In this document: positions 55,896-64,000 of the stretch, one piece after another
Layout of the letters: each line of letters opens with the position of its first letter
Position numbering within the stretch: position 1 is the first letter of the stretch
NCBI RefSeq assembly: GCF_019703515.2
Contig: NC_059373.1
Coordinates: 11,319,281 to 11,383,280 of the forward strand
Length of the DNA: 64,000 bases
Direction of reading: 5' to 3'
Origin: Myxocyprinus asiaticus
Taxonomy: Eukaryota; Chordata; Actinopteri; Cypriniformes; Catostomidae
The notes under the pieces: generated by a model
Seen by the model: the letters and a program-made list of their open reading frames with translations, nothing else
Told to the model about the DNA's origin: nothing
Database searches by the model: none
Program-made: the position numbers and the translations under genes

Positions 55896-57211
55896 TTACT
55901 GTAAACAATCTTTAATTTTTAAAATGTATTAGTACTGTATATGTAATATTAACCATGATGAATAAGTGTTGTAAAAAAAAATTGCTCATTGATAGTTAAT
56001 TTTAACTAATGTATTTAACATATGTCAACAAATACAACCTTGTTGTAAAGTGTTACTGCTACTGCTCAAACAAACAGAGCATTGATTGCACACTTCAGCT
56101 TTAACAAGCTTAATGGCTAAGGTTTTCTTGGTCAACCAGGGAAGTTTGGTTTTTACTGGTGAACACCACAAAACCAGCTCTACCAAACATAAACCAGACT
56201 AAACCAGCATGGAAATTCATGCTAGTGTAAGCTGGTCTTTTTAGCAGAGTCTTCCTTTATACATTATTGGGCTTCTTATAATAGCAAGACTAGCTCAAAT
56301 TTTGATTCCAGAGATGTATAAAACCACTTCTTATAACAATATGCTCAGTTGAAAATGTCACAAAGTGTCCTTTGATTTAAATGAAAAGGCTGCACTGCTA
56401 CGGAGTCAGCGCTTTTGAAAAAGCCCTGTCTCTGTTCAGTTCCTCGTTGATGACTCATGACCGGCTAGTCTTTTCACATCTTCAGGCAAGGCATATAGAC
56501 TCTTTTCCCCAAGAAGTCAGTTCATTCTAGCAACCAAATGCAAGGATGGATCAATAATGGACACATTCACATGGAATCCACCGGAGGACAAAATCTTATG
56601 CCCATCCCACCCAGGCGAGCAGCACCCACACAGTCTTTTGGTTACCATGGAGCACCTTCAACCTGCTCCTGAAGCTGTCCATAAAAAATGAAGCGATCTG
56701 TCAAACTTGTGCTTTTATGAGGCATAGAGGAAAATGTTATGGAAAATGTAGTGATAAAAATCAAGAGCGTGAAAATAGCCACAATGGAGTTGAAACCGAA
56801 GTGAGATTAATGAGGTGGAGCAGCCCTGAGAATATCTCATATAGCTCAGTTACAGGTTAGTTAAACCTGACTACCTTTGTAATGCAGATCATGCTCCTTC
56901 ATTGTTATCCTGCTCTCTCACTCTCTCTGCTAAATTAGCCCTTCATAGCGGTATAATTGCAAATACTGAATTTCCCACCCACTCATGCTGTATGATAAAA
57001 AGTTTGTCTACTATTTCACTGTTATCATGGCAGTGGATGATATCCGTCACATTTATTGGAATAATTGAGTTACCTTGAGTTACTCTGTTACAACAGTGAT
57101 ATTTCAGTTTTCATGTTTAATTTTGTCTTGACTTCAGCATCTGCAGTGCACCAAAATTCATTAATACTAAGAGTAAAAATGAATAACATATAAAAATATA
57201 ACTTCTACACT
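55896..57211. other. intergenic, with repeat remnants
   Basis: 55900-56060 ends in 'aaccttgttgtaaagtgttac', the complement of the GGTAACACTTTAC fish repeat terminus. 56120-56250 is an ACCAGC-type repeat. The remaining sequence shows no gene. Confidence 0.45.
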
Positions 57212-57415
57212 TTAAAGGATTAGCCTAGTTCACTCAAAATATAAATTCTGTCATCATTCTGACCCTCATGTCATTCCAATACTGGATGACGCCAAGTTTC
57301 TAATTTCCATGAAATTTGAATGAATGGGTACTGGAGCCTTTAAACTTCAAAATTCCAAATCTTCTTTTAGCCATACGAAAGCTTTGTGTGATGAACAGCT
57401 CTTAAAGGGAACTAT
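57212..57415. repeat. MITE family 1 fragment
   Basis: TTAAAGGATTAGCCTAGTTC then ACTCAAAATATAAATTCTGT; the right arm is not present in full. Confidence 0.55.
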
Positions 57416-57997
57416 ACTATTAAGATAGGCCTGGCAGACACAGATGCTGAGTTATGTTTTAATATAACCTCTTTCATAAAATCATATTAATGTTAACCCA
57501 AACCAACTGGCCCCATGCAGATCTTTCTGTAATTTTAGATTTATCAGGGCCTGAAATTCGGTGCGGGACTGCGGGTATGGCGCACAATTTTAATAATTCC
57601 TGCAAGTTCCACATTCATAGCGCAGGATATTCCTGCACACTTATATTCACTTTACAGTGCAGCTTTAAATTATTAAACCAATAGACACAGATGAACAAAT
57701 CAATTCAATAAACTTGTATTTGTATAATACTGCAACTCCAGAAGATGCGTGAGTAAATCGAGTAAATCGTGAGTATCTCTCCCTCTCTCTCACGTGCAGC
57801 TGTCAGCAGCATGTTTGAGCACCTTTTGAATTTAGTATGAGTGCACGCAGTGAGGGTAGTTACTGAACTTAAGATGTTACAGATGTATAAACTTTTCTAA
57901 ACCTGTTAATTTGACATGCAAATGGCGATAAACTGTGTCTCCATTAGCGAGTGACGTGATAAAACAATCGCTCCTGTTTATAATTAACAAAACTGTT
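57416..57997. other. intergenic, nothing recognised
   Basis: No gene or element. Confidence 0.5.
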
Positions 57998-58257
57998 AAC
58001 ACTGCAAGCGCGTGGGGCCTGGGTAGCTCAGCGAGTAAAGACACTGACTACCACCCCTGGAGTCACAAGTTCGAATCCAGGGTGTGCTGACTGACTCCTG
58101 GTCTCCTAAGCAACCAAATTGGCCTGGTTGCTAAGGAAGGTAGAGTCACATAGGGTAACCTCCTCATGGGTGCTATAATGTGGTTCTCGCTCTCGGTGGG
58201 GCACGTGGTGAGTTGTGCATTCTAAATTGGGGAGAACAAAAACATTGCAAGCGTGTA
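57998..58257 (+). repeat. tRNA-derived SINE with target-site duplication, internally deleted
   Basis: The SINE proper is 58015-58240. The head GGCCTGGGTAGCTCAGCGAG (A box) and GTTCGAATCCAGG (B box) fold like a tRNA; the body continues 'gcaaccaaattggcctggttgctaagg' and 'gtggttctcgctctcgg'. At about 58218 it jumps from 'gagttgtgc' to 'attctaaattggggagaac', skipping roughly 150 bp present in the 2597-3010 copy. Flanking 17-bp duplications at 57998-58014 and 58241-58257 differ at three positions. Not a tRNA gene. Confidence 0.85.
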
Positions 58258-58411
58258 ACATTGAAGCGATCTAAAATTTTGACGCCTTTCATATCATAAG
58301 TCATAATGCAGGACATTTGATAAGAAAGGCAGAAATACCAAAAATGCTTTGTGTACCAGCTGCATGGTGAAGTGAGACACTTAAACACCTGTTACATCTC
58401 TCATCTCCATC
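58258..58411. other. spacer, nothing recognised
   Basis: Short non-coding spacer. Confidence 0.5.
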
Positions 58412-58510
58412 CAGGGGCGTAGATTCCAGGGGGGATGAGGGGGAAGCAAGTACAACCCCCCCCCTCCCCCCATTATTTATACCATGATCAATGGAAACAT
58501 GTAAATGCAT
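58412..58510. repeat. MITE family 6 fragment
   Basis: CAGGGGCGTAGATTCCAGGG then a C-run; only the left end is present. Confidence 0.5.
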
Positions 58511-58525
58511 CATGCTCTACCCCCC

Positions 58526-58648
58526 AGTGCTGTTTATTGGCTTGTGGCCATCCATCTTCCTTTTGATCAAATTCCAGAGGTTTTCAATGGGGTTCAGGTC
58601 TGGAGATTGGGCTGGCAATGACAGGGTCTTGATCCAGTGATCCGAGCT
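58526..58648 (-). pseudogene. Tc1-type transposase fragment (catalytic Glu block)
   Basis: On minus, [20 protein letters not shown] runs to NLWNLIKRKMDGHKPIN, the conserved block with the third DDE residue. Neither terminus nor the rest of the gene is present. Confidence 0.8.
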
Positions 58649-59552
58649 GTAAAAAATACAGGCAAGATATCTGCCAACACAGACATTGTGTTTGTTTGAA
58701 TTCCTCAGTCCAAAGTCATGTGTAAAAAAAAAAAAAAAAGAAAAAAAAAAAAAGACAACAACTCTGGACAAATGTCAGTTTAATGGAAAATAAATAAGAG
58801 ATTATATCAACTACAATTAATATTAATATCAGTTTAAAAGGAGTTTGTAAGATCACATGTTTGAAGTTCGTTTCAATGTGCCTTACAAGACTATAAACCC
58901 TTTCATTTTAAAGCCATTGTTTCAGTTCAGACACATAATTTAAAAACAGCCCTTTAAAGTTTGAGATAAGAACAACAAAAGATTGGATACTGTGAGTGAG
59001 GACCATGACACAATTAGCTATTTACTGAGAATGATGATTATCACAAATATAACAATCTGTTTCTTCCTCTTTTTAAATCTGTTATCGCCAAAGTCCCTTT
59101 CAAGGCAAGTAAGTTCACTTGGCGGGTGGCCATCTTTGGAATGCCCCGGGGCAGCTATTTTCAATGGATACAAGTGGCATAAAAGTACATCTCCTATCTA
59201 CTTGAATGGGGAAAGACCGAAATCTCCAAAACGGTCAGTCAAGATTACAATCAAAGAACATATTTCAAATAAGCAGTTAAATCTGACAACAATTGTACCA
59301 TAAATAGAGCTTTGTTAGCTCAAATCACAGCTTCTTTCTTGAGTTGACTGACAGGCAATGTCTGTTTCTAAAAGGTGATTGGCTCTTTTACAGGTTTCTC
59401 AATGTCAAGAAGGCAGAGAATGAACTTGCGTTCTTTTGAAGACCAATCTTGCCAAGCTACCTTGGAAGAATGAACTCGAAAGTACAGGAGGACATAGAAC
59501 ACATCTATTGCGAGCTTTGAGATGTGCTGCAACCTTCCTGTTCCTCTTGAAG
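58649..59552. other. intergenic, nothing recognised
   Basis: Poly-A runs at 58726-58754. 59120-59260 ('gccatctttggaatgcccc', 'ggggaaagaccgaaatctcc') looks like a dispersed repeat but was not identified. Confidence 0.4.
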
Positions 59553-60276
59553 AAAAACGTCTCGGTTATGTATGTAACCTCTGTTCCCTGAGATGTAGGG
59601 AACAAGACATTGCGTAAAGCTGACACATATGGGAAATTCCTTTTCTGACGACCTAGTTGAAACCCTTCTACGATAATGGCAATTCTAAGATTGGCCATGG
59701 TGTTTAAGCCCTGACCTTTTAGGCGCAAAGCTGTCACAAATACCATTTCTCAGAATTTCTGACTGAGGGACAAAGAGTGCATCAAAAAACTCGAGTTTGT
59801 AGTGCGGCCAGCTTACACAGTGTCTCGTTCCCTTCATCTCAGGGAACCGAGGTTGCATATGTAACGAGATATGTTCCCTTATGATTACAGTTCACTCGAT
59901 ATTGCATCAAGCTGACACATATGGGGAACAGAGTCCTATCACACCGCACTACATGACATAACCCTCCCAGAGAGGGATATCAAACATAATACTCGAAAGA
60001 ACATGACGCTGCAGACCTGTGGGAGTATGCCGTAAGTGAATAACCTTCGCCAGGAGGGGAGCACTTAGAATGGATACATGAATTATAGTCATGTAGTATG
60101 AATTAACCCCTTCACGAACCCAGTTGGGAAGGAAGTTTTATTTACAATAAAAGTGCTTGTGACTTTATGGAAAATTACAGTGGTCTGAACATAGGCGGTT
60201 GTATAAAATGACAGAGGAGCCCGTAGTTAAAAAGGGGGGCATAAGTTTATGTTTGGCAAGTGAAATAGCAAGCGCC

Positions 60277-61078
60277 CTAGACAGAGAGGACTTGCGAAGA
60301 GAGAGATGTTACGTCTAGGTTGTAAAACCTTGCGAATGTGTTTTGAGAAGACCAACCTGCTGCAAAACATATGTCTTGTAAGGGCACACCGCTCGTCCAT
60401 GCCCATGAAGAGGCCATGCCTCTAGTTGAGTGTGCTTTAACACCAATTGGGCAATTTGCACCCTGCGACACGTAAGCCAGGGTAAATGTGTGTAGTGCTC
60501 GCACAGGGCATAACAAATGCAAGGACTGTTCCTCATCTGAATTAAATGGAGGAGGGAAAAAGGCCTGAAGGTGAACCACCTGAGCTCTGACAGGCATAGA
60601 TAAAACCTTAGGCCCATAGCCTTTTCTGAGTTTGACGGTGGCTTTTGAAAGACCCGGACCAAACTCCAGACATGAATTGTCAACTGACAGTGCTTGCAAA
60701 TCACCGACCCGTTTTACTGAGGCCAGAGCTAGCAGTAATGCGGTCTTAAGAGAAAGCACATGCAATTCAACAGAGACCAGAGGCTCGAAGGGGGGCCTCG
60801 TGAGCACTTTTAGGACCAAAGTTAGATCCCAAGTCGGGACTGTAGCCAGGCGAGGGGGATTTAGCTGCCTCGCTCCCCTAAGGAACATTATGTAAATCAT
60901 GTTTGCCTATAGAGGTGCTGGCTTCAGGTGCGTGATATGCAGAGATAGACGCTACATAAACTTTGAGCATTGACGGAGTGAGCCCTGCGTCCAATCGCTT
61001 TTGAAGAAATGCAAGAATGTCAGGTATGGGGCAGTTCACTGGGTCTTTGCCGTGTGAAAAGCACCAATTAGTGAACAC
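60277..61078 (-). pseudogene. DIRS tyrosine recombinase, active-site residues kept but internally deleted
   Basis: Two pieces overlap by a frame change near 60890: 61078-60878 (HGKDPVNCPIPDILAFLQKR) and 60900-60277. The catalytic Arg is present in LALASVKRVGDLQAL, the H-x-x-R pair in AHSTRGMASSW, and the Tyr in FARFYNLDVTS. Relative to copy 1, about 39 codons are missing after LLCPVRALHT (copy 1 has HTYVERTRQFRLSDQHFVCY there). The deletion plus the frame change inactivate it, though the catalytic tetrad is intact, the reverse of copy 1. Confidence 0.85.
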
Positions 61079-61620
61079 ATTTCATTTAAGTGCATAAAGG
61101 TGTCTCGTAGACAGCACTCTATCCTGTAAAATGGTGTTCATAACCGACTGAGTCAGTTCTGGCATGTTTAGCGTGCTCAGTTCAGGGGCCAAACATGCAG
61201 GTTCCATAGCTTGGGCTGGGGATGGCAGATTGTGCCCTCTGCTTGAGAGAGGAGATCCCTCCTCAGTGGTATTTCCCATGGAGGGCCATCCAGAATCATT
61301 TCTGGAAACCAGGACTGACTGGGCACTTCAGCACAACCAATAGAATCGTTTCCTTGTCCTCTTGGACTTTGCATATGACAGAGTGAAGGAGGCACACCAG
61401 GGGAAACACGCATTTACGTTTCACAGGCCATTTGTGGGCCATTGCGTCCACTCCTAGCGGAGCTTGGGGCTTGGAGTACCAGAGGGTACAGTGGGCGTTT
61501 TCCATGGAGGCAAATAGATTGATCTCCGCTTTGCCGAATATTTCCCAAATCCTCAGGACAGTCTGAGAATGAAGTCTCCATTCTGCTACTCGCCAGGCAG
61601 AGATGTGCCGCTACTTCCTC
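61079..61620 (-). pseudogene. DIRS RNase H end / linker remnant
   Basis: On minus, ASMENAHCTLWYSKPQAPLG and AHKWPVKRKCVFP, followed by MILDGPPWEIPLRRDLLSQA and GTICHPQPKLWNLHVWPLN, which also occurs in copy 1 (about 26690-26810). Frames change near 61440 and 61330. This connects the deleted RT zone to the recombinase. Confidence 0.6.
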
Positions 61621-62300
61621 TTCCACAGGGAATAGTTGAGCAAAACTTTTGTCTTCCCCGTGGTCCACTTTAGCGAGGAGAGCAGAATCACTGTGCGAGC
61701 GAGCTGATTAGGGTACACGCCAGGTTTTTGTCAGTTCGTTATATACCTCCGGGAAGAACGGGGCAGATCTGCGGGACGCGGTCGCTTAACGACGTCCGAA
61801 CTGCAGGAACCATTCATCAAGGTGAGATTTTTCCAGTTTCTCTGGAGGAGACCACTCGAGACCGAGCTCTTCGACCACCCTTGAAAGGACGCGAAGCATC
61901 TCCTTGTCAGTGGCATGCGCACACTCCTCGCCCTCATTGGGGGAAGGGGCGGTGACATCCTACATTGACCACTCGCCAGTGTCAAATGCAGTGAGAGACA
62001 TAACATCATCCCCAACGTCAGAACTGCCGAACATGACGAGGTTGTGCGCTCCTGCAGAGGGCCAAAGCTTGTCATGCATATACTGTACTTGCACAGAGGC
62101 AGTACATGGAGATTGAGGAGCTCGCAGGGTGTGTGCCGGTACAAGGTCCACCTCAAATTCATCCTGCTCAACCTCGCGGCCCCACTGTGCCTCCTCATGT
62201 GGTCCCTCGGTAGTTACAGAAGAGGTGGGTGGGAAGGCGCTGGAGGCCAAATCGTCCCTTAGAACAAGGGAGATTCGGAAGCAAAGCGCCTTGAGACTCA
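61621..62300 (-). pseudogene. DIRS gag-like region, broken
   Basis: A Ser/Pro/acid-rich frame MSLKALCFRISLVLRDDLAS (62301 down to 61960), then a shifted frame with RCFASFQGWSKSSVSSGLLQ and SYPNQLARSHSDSALLAKVD-like sequence towards 61640. It lies at the 5' side of the element where DIRS gag belongs. No zinc knuckle is seen. Assignment is by position more than by motif. Confidence 0.5.
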
Positions 62301-62350
62301 TGCCATCACAATGAATTTCCCATACACGTCAGCTTGATGCAAAGAGTGAA

Positions 62351-62930
62351 CTGTAACCGTATGAGAACACTGTAGAGCCGCTATGACTTTTGGGACTTCA
62401 AATGGGTTCTTGCCCACAAGTCAACATCTGATGTCTCCTCAATCAAGAACACATCTGGGTAATTTTATGCATTCTCTGTATTTGCATTCATGAGTTTTGA
62501 AATTGAAGTTCATCAGTGGATGATGACTTCAAACGGGTCCATGAGAATGTAAAAACACATAAAACGCATATTGAGAAACAGCCTACCTGTAAAGTGGGAC
62601 TTCCTTTTCTACATCTGCCATATTGACCATTCCAGTTTCTCCCATTCATTTTAATTCAAGTGGTCCATTTTGGGTTTTACAGTCTTTGGTATGGCTTTTA
62701 CAAATTTACCATGGTAACCATTGTTTCCACCATAATACATTAGTTAGTAGGCTAGCTAGCCTACAGTAATAGTTGTTGAATAAAACTGTGGCAACTTGAA
62801 TCATTATTGTCAATTTAATCTATTTTTAATCTATGTACATTTATTGTAATGCCAGAGGAGGTTGTGCTTTGCTTTCCTAGTTGAGACTGGTTCCTCTCAA
62901 GTTTTTGTTTGTTGTTGAATTTAAGAAAAA
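62351..62930. other. intergenic, nothing recognised
   Basis: No gene or element. Confidence 0.5.
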
Positions 62931-63487
62931 TACCTCAGCCCTGTTGGTCCTTTAAATGCAAGTGAATGGTGGCCAGAACTCTGAAGGTCCAAAAAGCACA
63001 TAAAATTAATCCACTCCAGTGGTTTAATCCATGTCTTCAGTAGGTGAGACACAGATCAATATAAGTCCTTTTTTACTATAAATCTCCACCTTTGACCAGC
63101 CCTAAGCAGTAGGTGGTGATATGCACAAAGAATGCGAATCGCCAAAAAACAAAAGAAGAATGTGGAAGTGGAAGTGAAAGTGGAGATTTATGGTAGAAAA
63201 GGACTGAAATTGATCTGTTTCTCGCACACACACCTATCATATCGCTTCTGATAATATAGTTTTAACCACTGGAGTCGCGTGGATTACTTTTATGCTGCCT
63301 TTATGTGCTTTTTTGGACCTTCAGAGTTCTGGTCACCATTCTTGCATTGAATGGACCAACAGAGCAGAGATATTATTCTAAAAATCTTTGTGTTCTGCAG
63401 GAGAAAGAAAGTCATACACATCTGGGATGGCATGCGGGTGAGTAAATGATGAGAGAATTTTCATTTTTGGGAGAACTATCCCTTTAA
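62931..63487. mobile_element. MITE family 1, left terminus lost
   Basis: Enters the family at 'aagaaaaatacctcagccctgttggtcc'. The right end is TCATTTTTGGGAGAACTATC then CCTTTAA. The inner arms are complementary ('tgaatggtggccagaactctgaaggtccaaaaagcaca' near 62965 against 63305-63345). Confidence 0.85.
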
Positions 63488-64000
63488 GGCATGACCTTCT
63501 GTGAAGCTGCTTTGAGAGGACATGTAGGCCTACTGTGAAAAGCTCTATACTTTATAAATTACTTTAATTGCTTTGGCCTTTTAAATACAGTAGGTCTACT
63601 TATTAGGCACCAAGTCTTCCTCCAGTCTATAATGTCAGTTCAGGATTTCCAGTAGAATTTACATCGAGGAGCAATTTAGTTTTGTCTTTAGAGAATTTGG
63701 CGAAGTGAGAATGTTTGCTTTTTTAAGAGTCTGGCAGTACAGAGATGATGGTGTAGGTCAGGACCACAACCCTTGTCTTCAACTGTGCTTACATAAAGTT
63801 TTTTTTTTTTTTCATAAGCTCGTGTCTTTTCAAAAATGGCTGAGTACGATCTAACCAACAATATCGTGCATTTTTTAAACCGACATTATTTTTTCCGTTA
63901 CTGGAATTCCTTTCTGTAAAAAATCAAGAAAATACAGTCAATACTCTTAAAATATATTTCATTTATTCTTAGGTGCAACATGAGCAGCGCCACGTGTAGC
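63488..64000. other. intergenic; decayed retroposon tail at its start
   Basis: 63497-63560 ('tgtgaagctgctttgagaggac...ctgtgaaaagctctatac') resembles the tail at 52170-52246. The rest is non-coding with nothing recognised. Confidence 0.4.

Larger units (their letters stand above)
59553..62350 (-). mobile_element. DIRS1-like retrotransposon, copy 2 (RT deleted), opposite orientation
   Basis: The left side (3' end of the element) starts AAAACGTCTCGGTTATGTAT, the complement of copy 1's outer right end. It continues through 'gggaaattccttttctgacgacctagttgaaaccc' and 'ggcaattctaagattggcca', as in copy 1. Minus-strand coding order is a gag-like region, a short RNase H end, then tyrosine recombinase. 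The reverse transcriptase is absent. The outer right boundary near 62350 is approximate; the full 5' inverted repeat was not seen. Confidence 0.85.

Noticed and set aside
58015..58090. tRNA-like sequence with A and B boxes
   Set aside because: It is the head of a SINE: a SINE body follows and target duplications flank it; the acceptor stem does not pair.
60277..61078. Idea that the tyrosine recombinase belongs to a phage-like or cellular system
   Set aside because: Its neighbours (gag-like region, RNase H end, DIRS inverted repeats) and the near-identical sister in copy 1 show it is a DIRS retrotransposon component.

Overview
This window is nuclear DNA from a teleost fish, most probably a cyprinid (carp/minnow family). 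The evidence is vertebrate genes with GT/AG introns, no bacterial-type gene packing, and many fish-type transposons: Tc1/mariner elements including a Sleeping Beauty relative, DIRS1-like retrotransposons, tRNA-derived SINEs and short TTAA-flanked MITEs. The family (cyprinid) is an inference from the repeat types; teleost is firm.

Only three protein-coding genes can be supported. (1) The last coding exon of nudcd1 (+ strand, ends at 161). (2) Complete coding sequence of a TRH receptor, trhr (minus strand, exons 21145-21918 and 19488-19913, 399 codons). (3) tmem74 (+ strand, one coding exon, 41742-42599, 285 codons). In mammals NUDCD1, TRHR and TMEM74 are neighbours with the same relative orientations (NUDCD1 and TRHR converge, TRHR and TMEM74 diverge). 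The window is therefore a conserved vertebrate synteny block, enlarged here by transposons.

Layout: 1-161 nudcd1 tail; 162-16596 intergenic with MITEs, a tRNA-derived SINE and a possible LTR-like block near 8.2-10.2 kb; 16597-19363 two degenerate Tc1 elements; 19488-21918 trhr, whose intron holds an 850-bp GATA/GACA tetranucleotide array; 22.3-25.3 kb intergenic; 25328-28571 a deleted DIRS element; 28.7-30.7 kb a MITE and a piggyBac-like element; 32297-33867 a Tc1 element with 201-bp inverted repeats; 36028-37997 a Sleeping Beauty-type element broken by a foldback insertion; 38.5-40.3 kb two more DNA elements; 40.7-42.6 kb the tmem74 promoter region, intron and coding exon; 42.9-58.7 kb a dense nest of DNA transposons and SINEs; 59553-62350 a second DIRS element in the opposite orientation; 62.9-63.5 kb a last MITE.

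No new cellular system was found. What merits a second look is genome structure: nested insertions that give a relative order of events, two DIRS copies with complementary deletions, a distant inverted duplication (48.3/50.6 kb), a foldback inside a transposase gene, and the Bkm-like array inside trhr. All transposase, reverse transcriptase and recombinase reading frames seen here are broken.
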